DNA of 64,000 nt, from assembly GCA_026004095.1 (NCBI GenBank), contig BPIL01000009.1, positions 62,001 to 126,000 of the forward strand. Reading direction: 5' to 3'. The notes below the pieces were generated by a model that made no database searches, was not told where the DNA came from, and worked only from the letters and a program-made list of their open reading frames with translations. A program made the position numbers and the translations under genes. Of this stretch, positions 25,608-34,342 are shown piece by piece (position 1 is the first letter of the stretch; the number at the start of each line of letters is the position of its first letter). This stretch comes from Meiothermus sp. (lineage in GTDB: Bacteria > Deinococcota > Deinococci > Deinococcales > Thermaceae).

Positions 25608-27290
25608 CTATTCCCCCCACAGTTGGGGAAGCTTGAGCCAGGTCTGCCGGCTGCCGGCCCGGGTGGAGCGGCATCGGTAGAGGGCTTTGGGGGTGGTGAA
25701 GATGTAGGCCCGTTCCTTGGAGCGGGTCAGGGCGGTGTAGAGCAGCTCGCGCGAGAGCAGGTTCTCCTGGTACTCATGCAGGGCGATGATCACCACCGGC
25801 CACTCCGAGCCCTGCGAACGGTGCACGCTCATGGCGTAGGCGTGCAGCAGGTAGCCCAGGCTGCCGCCCTCCACCCGGAAGGTGCGGCCGTCGCTGGCCT
25901 CAAGGCCCAGTGCGGGGGTGGCGGTGTCCACGTGGGTGACGGTGAGGATCTCCCCGTTCATCAGCTCGAGCAGGTAGTCGTTGCGGGTCATGACCAGCGG
26001 ATCCCCCAGCCGGGCCAGAAGCCCACCCCCCACCGTCACGCCGGGGCCGCTGGGGTTGAGGTGGTTTTGCAGGATCCGGTTCAGGTTCAGCACCCCCAGG
26101 GGCCCGGTGTTGGTAGCGGTGAGCAGCGCCACCTGGCCGAAGCGCTTACGGGCTTCCAGGTATAGCCGGACGCTCCAGGCGGCGATCTCCTCGGCGCGGG
26201 CTTCGTAGAGGTAGAGCCGGTAGCGGTTCTCGGGGTCGTTGACCAGCGGCTCGTGCCCCTCGAGGATCAGCCGGGCGGCCCGCACAATGGGGCTGTCCTG
26301 CCCCTGGCGGCGCACCTCGGTCAGATGCACCCCGGGTAGGATGCCCAGGCTGTCGGCGAAAGGCTCCCCCGGCCCCACCGGGGGGAGCTGGTAGGGGTCG
26401 CCCACCAGGAGGAGCAGGGTAAAGGGCGAGATGGCCGCAATCAGGGCGTAGAAGGTGGGCACATCCAGCATGGAGGACTCGTCCACCACCACCAGGTGGG
26501 CTTCCAGGGGGTTGCCCCCGTGGTGGCGAAAGTGCTGCTGGCCCTCCTGATCCAGGTAAACCCCCAACAGCCGGTGCACCGTGAGGGCGGGGCGGCCTGA
26601 AAGCTCCTCCAGGCGTTTAGCTGCCTTGCCGGTGGGGGCAGCCAGGGCCACCTTCTTGCCCTGGAGGCTGGGGCTTTGCAGCAGGCTGGCTACGGTGAAG
26701 CTCTTGCCGGTGCCGGGGCCGCCGGTCAGGGTGGCCAGGTTGCCCTGGGCAAAGACCTGGAAGATGCGGGCCTGGCTCTGGGACAGGCGGTGGCCTTGCG
26801 GCGGGAGGAGCGACAGCCCCCGCCCCCGCCGTTGCAGCAAGCGGGTCAGGCGCAGCTCGGTCTCGTAGGCCCGGGTCAGGCCCACCAGGGGGGGGCGGTG
26901 CGTCACCAGGGGGTTCTTGAGGTGCCGGAGCAGGCTTTTCTCGGAAAAGCTCTGCTGGGCCAGCTGTTCCAGCGGGTAGGCGGTATGGCCCGCCTCATAG
27001 AGCATCTCCAGGGCGGACACCAGGCTTTCGTCCACGATTTGGCGAAAGCGGGGGTCGTGCAGCAGGGCCTCCAGGCTCAGGGCGGAAGCCTGGGCCACCT
27101 CAAAGCGCCGACCGTACCGGGGGTGCTGGGTGAAGCGGCCCTCCGCCGCCAGGAACCCCTCGGCGCCCCAGCGCAGCGAGCGGCCGGTCAGCACCACCTC
27201 CTGGTTGTCGCTGGTGCGGGCGGCGACCACCTGGTAGTCGTCCTGGTCGAAGAGGGTGCGCACCACCCGCGCCACCAGCGCCTGGCTCAT
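25608..27290 (-). CDS. RecD2-like SF1 DNA helicase
   Basis: 560 residues: an N-terminal OB-like/helix-hairpin region (~1-160), Walker A GGPGTGKSF (190-198), Walker B VVVDESSML (~268), GDPYQLPPVG (motif III) and a C-terminal UvrD-type domain with AYAMSVHRSQGSEWPVVII and YTALTRSKE. It is a 5'-3' helicase of the RecD/TraA type. It is shorter than typical RecD2 (~700+ residues), mainly in the N-terminal region. It abuts the ClpX-like gene with no spacing (stop 27291, start 27290). Confidence 0.9.
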   Translation of the reverse strand: MSQALVARVVRTLFDQDDYQVVAARTSDNQEVVLTGRSLRWGAEGFLAAEGRFTQHPRYGRRFEVAQASALSLEALLHDPRFRQIVDESLVSALEMLYEAGHTAYPLEQLAQQSFSEKSLLRHLKNPLVTHRPPLVGLTRAYETELRLTRLLQRRGRGLSLLPPQGHRLSQSQARIFQVFAQGNLATLTGGPGTGKSFTVASLLQSPSLQGKKVALAAPTGKAAKRLEELSGRPALTVHRLLGVYLDQEGQQHFRHHGGNPLEAHLVVVDESSMLDVPTFYALIAAISPFTLLLLVGDPYQLPPVGPGEPFADSLGILPGVHLTEVRRQGQDSPIVRAARLILEGHEPLVNDPENRYRLYLYEARAEEIAAWSVRLYLEARKRFGQVALLTATNTGPLGVLNLNRILQNHLNPSGPGVTVGGGLLARLGDPLVMTRNDYLLELMNGEILTVTHVDTATPALGLEASDGRTFRVEGGSLGYLLHAYAMSVHRSQGSEWPVVIIALHEYQENLLSRELLYTALTRSKERAYIFTTPKALYRCRSTRAGSRQTWLKLPQLWGE

Positions 27291-28526
27291 CTACAGCAAC
27301 CCCCTCAGCATCTGCGGCGTCACCACCACCTTGCTGCCGGGCTTCTGGCGGGCCAGGATGGGGCGGAAGGCCTTGGACAGCAGGGTATGCAGGGCCCGGG
27401 CGCCGGTGCCGAGTTCCAGGGCCTGCTCGGCCAGAAACTCCAGGGTGGTTCGTGGCAGTTCCACCTCCACCTGGAAGGAGCGGGCCAGCTCCAGGTAGGA
27501 CTTGATCAACGGCTCGCCGGTGCCGTTCAGGATGTGGAGCAGGTCATCCCGGCCGAGCGGCTCGAGGATCCCCAGGTTCCCGATGCGACCGATGAGCTCG
27601 GGGATGATGCCGTACTCCACCAGATCATCGTGGGTAATCTGCGGATAGAGGGCCCTGGGTTCGGGCGCCTGGGCGCTGGCGCCAAAGCCGATGCTGCGCT
27701 CGTACACCCCCAGCCGCTCCTTGACCAGCTCCTCGATGCCCTCGAAGGCCCCGGCAAAGACCCAGAGCAGGCGGCTAGTGTTCATGGTGACCCCGCTGTA
27801 TTCGCGGCTCCCCGAGGGGCCGGACAGGTTGTGGGGGATGGGGGCCTCGGTGCCCTCCACCAGCTTGAGCAGGGCCTGCTGCACCGCCTCGCCCCCCACA
27901 TCCCGACCCTCGGCGCGCTGCCGGCCGCTTTTGCGGGCCAGCTTGTCGGCCTCGTCGAGGAAGACGATGCCCATCTCGGCCTTCTTGATGTTTCCTTCGG
28001 CCCGGGCGAAGAGACGGGCCAGCAGGGTCTCCACATCGTCGCCCACATACCCGGCGGCGGTCAGGCTGGTGGCCCCGGCAATGACGTAGGGCAGGCCCAG
28101 GTACTGCGCGGCCACCTTGATCATGTGGGTCTTGCCGACCCCGGTGGGGCCGACCAGGAAGAGGTGCGGGTTAACCTTGAGATCGGGGTTGTGCAGTCGT
28201 TGCAGGTGGGTGGCCACCGCCACGGCCAGGGCTTCCTTGGCGTGGTGCTGGCCGGCCACCTTCTGGTTGAGCACCTCCAAGAGCCGCTGGGGATGGATGG
28301 GTTCGGGCAGGGCGGCCCCGGTGTGCTGGGCCAGCTTGCGGGGTACCACGGCAGGAGCACCCATTGCTGCTGCTCCGGGCCCCGCAGGGCGGCGCTCATG
28401 GGTGATCATCAACGCATCCAGGCAGTGGTGGCAGATCACCCCCAGCCGGCGTGGGTTCAGGTCGGAGATGTAGGCGTGCTCGCGGTCGGTGGGTTCATGG
28501 CAGAAGTTGCAACGAAGCTGCTCCAT
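27291..28526 (-). CDS. ClpX-like AAA+ protein unfoldase
   Basis: 411 residues: an N-terminal zinc domain (Cys6, Cys9, Cys32, Cys35), Walker A GPTGVGKT (126-133), pore loop GYVGDDVE, Walker B IVFLDEADK (~188) and a C-terminal small domain. The ClpP-docking IGF loop appears to be present (RSIGFGAS), so it could feed ClpP. No clpP or tig gene is next to it, whereas clpX is usually beside clpP, so this may be a second, dedicated copy. It follows the Fur-family gene by 17 nt. Confidence 0.88.
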   Translation of the reverse strand: MEQLRCNFCHEPTDREHAYISDLNPRRLGVICHHCLDALMITHERRPAGPGAAAMGAPAVVPRKLAQHTGAALPEPIHPQRLLEVLNQKVAGQHHAKEALAVAVATHLQRLHNPDLKVNPHLFLVGPTGVGKTHMIKVAAQYLGLPYVIAGATSLTAAGYVGDDVETLLARLFARAEGNIKKAEMGIVFLDEADKLARKSGRQRAEGRDVGGEAVQQALLKLVEGTEAPIPHNLSGPSGSREYSGVTMNTSRLLWVFAGAFEGIEELVKERLGVYERSIGFGASAQAPEPRALYPQITHDDLVEYGIIPELIGRIGNLGILEPLGRDDLLHILNGTGEPLIKSYLELARSFQVEVELPRTTLEFLAEQALELGTGARALHTLLSKAFRPILARQKPGSKVVVTPQMLRGLL

Positions 28527-28543
28527 TAGATATGGGGATGGGC

Positions 28544-29041
28544 TTAGGGTTGCAGCTCGAGATATTGGGCGGGGATGGGTTTGTGCACCTGCTCGTCAGA
28601 AAAGATTTTGGCGCAGGTGGGGCACAGCCCCCGCACCAGGATGTGGGCGCGGGTGCCTTTCCACTGGGAAATGGCTGGCAGGGACGGCATGGGGGCGTCC
28701 TCGATGATCCCGCAGGTGTAGCACTCCTGGTTGATGTGGGGCTTGAGGGCCAGGCCGTAGCGGATCTTGCCCACCCGATCCACAAAGGACTCCACCAGCC
28801 CGGCCTCGACCAGGGCCCGCAGGGAGAGGTAGATGGTGGTGGTGCCTACGTGCACCAGGCTCTGGTTGACGTCCATCTCCAGCACCTCCGCATACGGGTG
28901 GTAGTTGGGTCGGCTGAGCAGGGCATACAGGATGGCCACCCGCTGCTTGGTGGGCTGGATGTCCACCTCCCGCAGCAGCCCCACCGCCTTCTCCGCCAGG
29001 TCGGGGTTCATGGTGGCCGCGATAAACTTTTGCCCGTTCAT
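28544..29041 (-). CDS. Fur-family metal- or peroxide-responsive repressor
   Basis: 165 residues from ATG 29041. The winged helix (~15-90) contains QPTKQRVAILYALLSR and HVGTTTIYLSLRALVEAGLV, the classic Fur recognition helix. The dimer domain has two zinc CxxC motifs (CYTC ~103 and CPTC ~142). The His-rich regulatory site typical of Fur is sparse, so Fur, PerR or Zur cannot be told apart. Being first in an operon with ClpX- and RecD2-like genes is unusual. Confidence 0.85.
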   Translation of the reverse strand: MNGQKFIAATMNPDLAEKAVGLLREVDIQPTKQRVAILYALLSRPNYHPYAEVLEMDVNQSLVHVGTTTIYLSLRALVEAGLVESFVDRVGKIRYGLALKPHINQECYTCGIIEDAPMPSLPAISQWKGTRAHILVRGLCPTCAKIFSDEQVHKPIPAQYLELQP

Positions 29042-29118
29042 GGACTCATGATATAAAAAATTCGGACAGGAATAAAGAACCTGTAAACAAACATATTGCG
29101 GAAGCATCCCACAAAAAT

Positions 29119-29142
29119 AAAAACTTTTCGTATAATGCCAGC
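29119..29142 (+). promoter_or_regulatory. Leaderless promoter with AAAACTTTTCG tract
   Basis: AAAACTTTTCG is followed immediately by TATAAT (29131-29136) and, 6 nt later, by GTG 29143, so the predicted +1 is the start codon itself. Confidence 0.65.
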
Positions 29143-29724
29143 GTGACAACCACACCCCTGCGTCATCCCAAGCGCTACGGTTGGTACAGGGAAGCCAGCA
29201 AGCCGTTTTTCGCCCTGGATCCCCCTCCGGCGGAGCACGGCCTGCGGGTGCTGGCCTTGCGGGCCCTGGCCGAAGGCCGCTTTGAGGCAGCGTTCTACCT
29301 GGCGGAAAGCGCGGTGGCGCTGCCGCTGGAGGCCTGCGAGGCGGCCATGCGCAGCCACAGTCCTGAGCGGCGGGCGCTGGAACTGCTGCACGCCCCCGAG
29401 ATTCCCAAGCGGGCCCAGCAGGATCGGGTGAGCAGCCAGGCCATGTTTTTGACGCGCCTGTGGCAGCTGGTGGTGGCGGGCCATTTCCTGGGGCACCTGG
29501 AGAAGGATCCCGAGTATTACCAGCGTTTGGTGCAGGGGTTCCGCGAGCGGGACTTGCGCATGGCCCGCACCTACATCAAGGAGGGGCTGCGCTTTTACAC
29601 CCGCGTGGATCCGGCGGGCCGGGAACAGATAGACCCGCTGTTCTTTCGCGGCTTCGAGGGCTTTCTGGTTACCTGGAGAAGCGAGGTGATGCCTTTCGCA
29701 AACTGTAAACCACCCCACGGCTAA
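29143..29724 (+). CDS. Hypothetical protein, DUF309-like helical fold
   Basis: 193 residues from GTG 29143, probably leaderless. Mostly helical; the stretch GLRVLALRALAEGRFEAAFYLAESAVALPLEACE looks like a helical-repeat hairpin. It is divergent from the Fur-family gene. Function unknown; the last residues run into a stem-loop that contains the stop codon. Confidence 0.6.
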   Translation: MTTTPLRHPKRYGWYREASKPFFALDPPPAEHGLRVLALRALAEGRFEAAFYLAESAVALPLEACEAAMRSHSPERRALELLHAPEIPKRAQQDRVSSQAMFLTRLWQLVVAGHFLGHLEKDPEYYQRLVQGFRERDLRMARTYIKEGLRFYTRVDPAGREQIDPLFFRGFEGFLVTWRSEVMPFANCKPPHG

Positions 29725-29733
29725 AGCCGGGGG
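29713..29733 (+). other. Stem-loop around a stop codon
   Basis: CCCC-A-CGGC-TAAA-GCCG-GGGG, with the stop codon of the upstream gene in the loop. It resembles end hairpins of IS200/IS605 elements but no transposase is nearby; it may simply be a weak terminator. Confidence 0.4.
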
Positions 29734-29758
29734 CTTTCCAAGGGAGGACGATGCACAG

Positions 29759-30391
29759 ATGAATCTTGACGAGCTATTGCACCTGGCCGAAAGCCCCCCT
29801 CTTGTGCGGGCGGACGCGGTGGACGTGCAGCCGGTGCTGCGGCTGCACGGGCAGCGGTTGCTGTACCTGCGATTGAACCTGCCCCCCGAGCCGCAGGCCT
29901 ACCTGAACACCCTGACCGCCTTTCTGCTGACCCGCACCGATCTGGTCTACCCGGTGGGCATCCGCCTGCCGGACTGGCTCCTTCATGGGGATGGGCTGGC
30001 CGCGCTGCTGGGGATGCTGCTGGGCAGCCAGGGCCTCTCCCAGCGCAGCCTGTGGATCGAGACCCGCCCCGAGCCGGCGCTGTTTCAGCCCTTTATGGAT
30101 GTGGGCAAGCAGCGCTTCATGCAGCCGGTGCTGCGGCTGGCGTCAGCGGACGACCTCGAGCGGCTGGCCGGCTTTGAGCAGCACTGGGTCTTGCTGGATC
30201 GCTGGGTATGGGAGGAGGGATATTGCAACTGCGGACAGATCATGAACCCGTTTATCGTGGACGGGGTGGATACCTCGGCCCAGATGGTGCGCCTGCACGA
30301 TCTGGGGGCGCTGGCCTACGCCGGGGAGATGGCCCGGCGCAAGGCGGCGGTTGCTTCAACCTTTGCTGTAGGAGGAAATTATGAGTCTTGA
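29759..30391 (+). CDS. Hypothetical protein before the PilT-like gene
   Basis: 210 residues, AAGGGAGG about 9 nt before ATG. Leu-rich, with a CNCGQIMNPF segment near 160. It overlaps the following pilT-type gene by 11 nt, so the two are probably made together. No family recognised; a pilus or retraction accessory role is inferred only from linkage. Confidence 0.6.
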   Translation: MNLDELLHLAESPPLVRADAVDVQPVLRLHGQRLLYLRLNLPPEPQAYLNTLTAFLLTRTDLVYPVGIRLPDWLLHGDGLAALLGMLLGSQGLSQRSLWIETRPEPALFQPFMDVGKQRFMQPVLRLASADDLERLAGFEQHWVLLDRWVWEEGYCNCGQIMNPFIVDGVDTSAQMVRLHDLGALAYAGEMARRKAAVASTFAVGGNYES

Positions 30392-31487
30392 AAGCGCCAA
30401 CATTGCCCTGCAAAAAGCCCGTGAGATGGCCGCATCCGACCTGCTCTTCGGCCCCAACATGCCCCCGGCGGTGAAGGTGGGCGGGGTGTACCGCTACCTG
30501 CCGCTGGAGCGCATCGGGGTGGACGAGCTGTGGCAGATCCTGGAGACCATGTTCCCGGAGTGGCAGGTCAAGAACTTCCGCGAGCGGGCCCAGAAGAAGC
30601 GCTCCCCGGAGGACGCCTACGTGTCGTTCAGCGGAACGGAAAGCCGCTACCGGGTGCAGGTGTCCTGGACCGCCAGCGACGCCGAGCGGGATCTGGGGGA
30701 GGTCATTGCCCCGGTGATCTCCTTGCGCCTGATTCCCAAGCAGGTATGGGCCTACCGCGACCTGGGGCTGCCGGATCAGCTGGTTTCCATGACCAGCTAC
30801 GACGCGGGCCTGATCCTGGTGGTGGGGCCCACCGACTCCGGCAAGACCACCACCCTGGTGTCTTTGGTGGAGCACCTCAACGCCGAGGAGACCCGCTACA
30901 TCCTGATGGTGGAAAAGCCCATCGAGTACCGCATCACCCCCCGGCGGGGCATCGTCTTCCAGCGGGAGGTGCCGCTGCACGTGAGCTCCATGCCGGAGGC
31001 GGTGCACACCGCGCTGCGCTCCAACGTGGACGTGGTGGTGTTGGGGGAGATGCGTCAGCCGGAGGAGTACAAGGCCGCGCTGGAGGCGGCGGAGACCGGG
31101 CACCTGGTGCTGGCCTCCATGCACGCCCCGGGGGTTATCGAGGCGGTGGAGCGGATCGTGCAGAGCATGCCGGATCAGAAGCTGGCCGCGCAGATCCTGG
31201 GGAACACCCTGCTGGGCGTGATTGCCCAACGCTTGATTCCCACCGGCGACTCCTGGCGGGCCATGGCCTACGAGTTTCTGGTGATGAACACCCGGGCCCG
31301 GCAGCACATCAAGGCCATGGAGTTTGATAAGCTGTATCAACTCATGGCCACCAGCGGCGGCCTGATGACCACCCTGGAGATGAGCGTGGCCGAGCTGGTG
31401 CGGCGGCGGAAGATCGCCCAGGAGGTGGGCCGCTTCTTTGTCAACCGCGAGGACGTATTCAATGAATTGCTTCGACCGGTAAGCTGA
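30381..31487 (+). CDS. PilT/PilU-like pilus retraction ATPase (second copy)
   Basis: 368 residues: N-terminal PAS-like domain (~1-105), Walker A GPTDSGKT (~150-157), Asp box (MVEKPIEYRI), Walker B VVVLGEMRQ and His box TGHLVLASMHAPGVIEAVERI. The order fits the PilT subfamily. Substitutions such as Asp in Walker A and VEKPIEY for the usual LEDPIEY make it a divergent paralogue, like PilU. GGAGG precedes ATG 30381. It probably assists pilus disassembly. Confidence 0.85.
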   Translation: MSLESANIALQKAREMAASDLLFGPNMPPAVKVGGVYRYLPLERIGVDELWQILETMFPEWQVKNFRERAQKKRSPEDAYVSFSGTESRYRVQVSWTASDAERDLGEVIAPVISLRLIPKQVWAYRDLGLPDQLVSMTSYDAGLILVVGPTDSGKTTTLVSLVEHLNAEETRYILMVEKPIEYRITPRRGIVFQREVPLHVSSMPEAVHTALRSNVDVVVLGEMRQPEEYKAALEAAETGHLVLASMHAPGVIEAVERIVQSMPDQKLAAQILGNTLLGVIAQRLIPTGDSWRAMAYEFLVMNTRARQHIKAMEFDKLYQLMATSGGLMTTLEMSVAELVRRRKIAQEVGRFFVNREDVFNELLRPVS

Positions 31488-31755
31488 GAACGGTGTGGAG
31501 CAGCCCGATGACCTCCCGGATATTGCCATGGACGATTTTGTAGCCACCCCACTCGCACTGCGGGCAGCCATCGGTGCAGCAGGGGAATACTGCGGCTTTT
31601 TCGGTGGCGGAGTACACCGCCACCAGCTTCATGCCGGTTTTCTTCTCCAGGCGCTCGGCCTCCACCATGCCGGCGGCGAGGCTACCGGCAGGGCTTTCGA
31701 CCTTGCTGAGCATGCGGTCCAGACCCAGGTAAATGGTAACCATAACGCAGTTCAT
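31459..31755 (-). CDS. Small Cys-containing protein of unknown function
   Basis: 98 residues from ATG 31755 (TATGAT 4 nt upstream). Cysteines cluster in FPCCTDGCPQCEWGG near ~60-75, suggestive of metal binding. The 3' end overlaps the convergent pilT-like gene by 29 nt. Not recognised. Confidence 0.5.
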   Translation of the reverse strand: MNCVMVTIYLGLDRMLSKVESPAGSLAAGMVEAERLEKKTGMKLVAVYSATEKAAVFPCCTDGCPQCEWGGYKIVHGNIREVIGLLHTVLSLPVEAIH

Positions 31756-31781
31756 AAATATCATAATCGGGGGAGGAGTTT

Positions 31782-32210
31782 GTGACAAATAAACATAACG
31801 GCAGCGAAGCTATGCAAAAAAGTTTACAGCGAGTTGAAATTTTGTTATCGGCCATCCTGCTCAAGCTGGACAATCCAGAGATGCCCCTGGAGACCGTCCT
31901 GCTGAAGGCCGAAGCGGGCCTCGAGGGCTTCAAGAGCGAGGAGGTGGCCGATGACGGCACCGGGGTGCGGGGGCCCGAGGCGGAGCGGTTCCTCAACAAC
32001 CTGCTGCAACAGCTGCACATGAGCAAGGAGGAGCTGGCCGCGTTAATCAACGAGTTGCGCGAGCGTAACGTGCTGTCCAGCCAGGAAACGAACGACCTGC
32101 GCCTGCTTTTGCGGGGGGTGGCGACTGCCCGGGTGAAGACGGCGGCCATGAAGCTGACCCAGCGGGGCGCCCGCCGCCTGCGTGCCGGGCAGCAGCCCCG
32201 GGCCTCCTGA
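31782..32210 (+). CDS. Hypothetical helical protein
   Basis: 142 residues from GTG 31782 with GGGGGAGGAG upstream. Coiled-coil-like helices: SLQRVEILLSAILLKLD at the N-terminus and a basic C-terminus (KLTQRGARRLRAG). Short acidic linker in the middle. Not recognised. Confidence 0.55.
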   Translation: MTNKHNGSEAMQKSLQRVEILLSAILLKLDNPEMPLETVLLKAEAGLEGFKSEEVADDGTGVRGPEAERFLNNLLQQLHMSKEELAALINELRERNVLSSQETNDLRLLLRGVATARVKTAAMKLTQRGARRLRAGQQPRAS

Positions 32211-32221
32211 GGCGGGGCAGG

Positions 32222-32539
32222 CTAGGAGGCCTTCTCCCAGGTACAGCGGGGGGGCCGGCAGCGCAGCCGCAGCACCTGCCCCCTGCTCCGAGCATAGAAG
32301 CCCATCGTCGGCAGCACCTCGTTGAAGAGGTGCGCCGCCTTTTTGCAGGAGATGTGCCCTGCCCGAACCGCAAGCTCCAGGAGCGCACAGGTGCGCAGGA
32401 CGGGCACCTGCGGGTAGAGGCAGCGCAGCAGGTCGCAGATGGCCTGGTCGTCGGCCAGAAGCGTCCAGCCCCGGGTGATGGCGATGGCCGCCGCCTCGGC
32501 CTCGCCGGGATGAGGGCCAAATCCCCTCCAAAAAAACAA
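32222..32539 (-). pseudogene. PIN-domain (DUF3368-like) toxin remnant, 5' truncated
   Basis: The conserved part GEAEAAAIAITRGWTLLADDQAICD matches the second half of DUF3368-type PIN proteins (acidic residues in GEAEA and ADD). The first half, with the essential N-terminal Asp, is missing: the frame begins with TTG inside the T-run of the pilT terminator. The rest reads on to a stop at 32222. It looks like the tail of a VapC-like toxin gene cut off by rearrangement. Confidence 0.55.
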
Positions 32540-32558
32540 GCCGCCTTGCGGCTTGCTA
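32532..32558 (-). terminator. Rho-independent terminator of pilT
   Basis: On the minus strand AAGCCGC-AA-GGCGGCTT is followed by GTTTTTTTGG, about 20 nt after the pilT stop. Confidence 0.85.
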
Positions 32559-32578
32559 TTGTGCGATGCCTGGATGTA

Positions 32579-33721
32579 TCAACGCATCCCCAGGTATTGC
32601 AGCAGCTGTTCCTCGTTGGGGGAGTGAGCCATAGCGGTCTCCGCGCTAATAGTGTTGTTCTGCACCAGGTTGGCCAGCACCCGGTTCATGGAGATCATGC
32701 CGGTGGCGCTGCCGCCCTCGATCACGTTGCGAAGCTGCTCAAACTTGCCGTCGCGGATGGTGGACTTGCTGGCGGTGTTGCCCAGCATGACCTCGTAGGC
32801 CACCACCAGGCCGCTTTGGTCGAGGCGGGGCACCAGCTGCTGGCTGACCACCGCCAGGATGACCGAGGAAAGCTGGGCCCGGATGGCCGGGCGGGCCCCT
32901 TCAGGGAAGGCGTCCACGATGCGGGCGGCGGTCTCGTCGGCAGAGCGGGTGTGCAGGGTGGAGAAGACCAGGTGGCCGGTCTCGGCGGCGGTGAGGGCCA
33001 TCTCGATGGACTCCCGGTCGCGCATCTCCCCTACCAGGATGATGTCGGGGGCCTGGCGCAGGGCCGCCCGCAGGCCCCGCTCGAAGTCCTTGACGTCCAC
33101 CCCCACCTGGCGCTGGCTGATGCGGGCCTTGATGGGGGTGTGCAGGTACTCCACCGGATCCTCCAGGGTGATGATCTTGACCGCCCGGTGCTGGTTGATG
33201 TGCTTGATCAGGGCCGCCAGGGTGGTGGACTTGCCCGAGCCGGTGGGCCCGGTGACCAGGATCAGGCCGCTGCGGGCCTCGGTGAGGTTGAGCAGCACAT
33301 CCGGCAGGCCCAGCTTGCGCAGGTCGGGGATGTTTTGCGGGATGGTGCGGAAGACCGCCACCAGGCCGCCCCGGTCATGGTAGATGTTGACCCGGAAGCG
33401 GCTTACCCCCGGCACGCTATAGCTCACGTCAATGTCCAGGTTGCGGGTGAGCTGCTCGAGCTGGTCGGGCGACAGGATTGACTCCAGGTCGCTGCGCTCC
33501 AGCACCGGCAGATCCTGGGGCTGCATGGTGCGGTGAATGCGGAACACCGGGGGCTGGCCCTCGATGATCTCGATGTCCGAGGCGCCCTGGCGGATGCCCT
33601 GGATGAGCACCTGGTTGAGCAGGGTCTGCTCCTCCAGGTTGAGGTCGGCCCCCGGCACGGCCTCCGGGGTGGGCGGGCCCGCCGTCGCAGCGTTTTCGCG
33701 CAAGAACTTGGCAAAGCTCAT
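32579..33721 (-). CDS. pilT: PilT pilus retraction ATPase
   Basis: 380 residues: PAS-like N-terminal domain, Walker A GPTGSGKST (158-166), Asp box LEDPVEYLH, Walker B LVGEMRD (~225), His box TGHLVFSTLHTRSADETAARIVD and the AIRAQLSSVILAVVSQQLVPR segment typical of PilT. It depolymerises pili for twitching motility and DNA uptake. TACAAT ends 6 nt before ATG 33721, so the mRNA is predicted leaderless. A terminator follows. Confidence 0.95.
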   Translation of the reverse strand: MSFAKFLRENAATAGPPTPEAVPGADLNLEEQTLLNQVLIQGIRQGASDIEIIEGQPPVFRIHRTMQPQDLPVLERSDLESILSPDQLEQLTRNLDIDVSYSVPGVSRFRVNIYHDRGGLVAVFRTIPQNIPDLRKLGLPDVLLNLTEARSGLILVTGPTGSGKSTTLAALIKHINQHRAVKIITLEDPVEYLHTPIKARISQRQVGVDVKDFERGLRAALRQAPDIILVGEMRDRESIEMALTAAETGHLVFSTLHTRSADETAARIVDAFPEGARPAIRAQLSSVILAVVSQQLVPRLDQSGLVVAYEVMLGNTASKSTIRDGKFEQLRNVIEGGSATGMISMNRVLANLVQNNTISAETAMAHSPNEEQLLQYLGMR

Positions 33722-33727
33722 GCAGGT

Positions 33728-33748
33728 ATTGTATGTGAAAAACTTTCG
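33728..33748 (-). promoter_or_regulatory. Leaderless promoter of pilT
   Basis: Minus strand: GAAAGTTTTTCACA, then TACAAT (33733-33728), then 6 nt to ATG 33721. Confidence 0.6.
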
Positions 33749-33751
33749 TTT

Positions 33752-34282
33752 CTACAACCGACCGCTGCCCCGCACGATCAGCCGGTTGATCTGGTAGCTG
33801 ATGGTGATGGGCCGCTCCAGCCGGGTCTTGGGGGTCAGGCGGATGTAGAAGGTGGCGTTGCGCTGGTTGAGCATCTCCAGGGCGGCCCGCTCCACGTTGT
33901 GGTTGAGCTGGAGGGGGGCCTGGGCATTTTTGAGCTCCCACAGGGTGGAGAAGATCACCGCCTCCTGACCCCGGTTGTTTTTCAGGCGGGCTTCCAGCAC
34001 CAGCGTGCCGGGCAGGTTGCTGCCGGTGTGGGACAGGCTGCCGCCCACCTCGAGTTGGGCCGAGACGATCTGGCCCTGCACCCCCGAGAGGGGGAGTGCG
34101 TAGCCCTGGGCGTCAGGGAGGAAGAGCCGCACCTCCTCGTACTCCCCGGCCGGCAGCTGGGCGCTGCCCTGCTTGAACTGGGGATCAATGCTATTGGAGA
34201 GGTCTATGGTGAAGGGCACTGCCAGCATGTTGCAGCCGGTGAGGGCCAATAGGGTTACCAGGGCGAGCGGAAGGGCTTTCAT
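33752..34282 (-). CDS. Secreted lipoprotein of unknown function
   Basis: 176 residues from ATG 34282. MKALPLALVTLLALTGCNML is a lipoprotein signal with a lipobox (LTGC). The mature part is beta-rich, with a central segment PAGEYEEVRLFLPDAQG. TACAAT (34294-34289) stands 6 nt before ATG, so the earlier in-frame start at 34321 is rejected. It follows pilT upstream with no shared promoter. Envelope localisation is likely; function unknown. Confidence 0.8.
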   Translation of the reverse strand: MKALPLALVTLLALTGCNMLAVPFTIDLSNSIDPQFKQGSAQLPAGEYEEVRLFLPDAQGYALPLSGVQGQIVSAQLEVGGSLSHTGSNLPGTLVLEARLKNNRGQEAVIFSTLWELKNAQAPLQLNHNVERAALEMLNQRNATFYIRLTPKTRLERPITISYQINRLIVRGSGRL

Positions 34283-34288
34283 ACCCCG

Positions 34289-34312
34289 ATTGTAAAAGAA
34301 CGAAATTTTTTC
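34289..34312 (-). promoter_or_regulatory. Leaderless promoter of the lipoprotein gene
   Basis: Minus strand: GCGAAAAAATTTCG, TTCTTT, TACAAT (34294-34289), then 6 nt to ATG 34282. Confidence 0.55.
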
Positions 34313-34342
34313 GCAATACACCCCGTACTGGCTGGGATGGCT

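Noticed and set aside
32043..32531. Alternative frames over the PIN remnant
   Set aside because: No recognisable motif and Arg/Pro-rich composition; only the 32222-32539 frame keeps the PIN signature.
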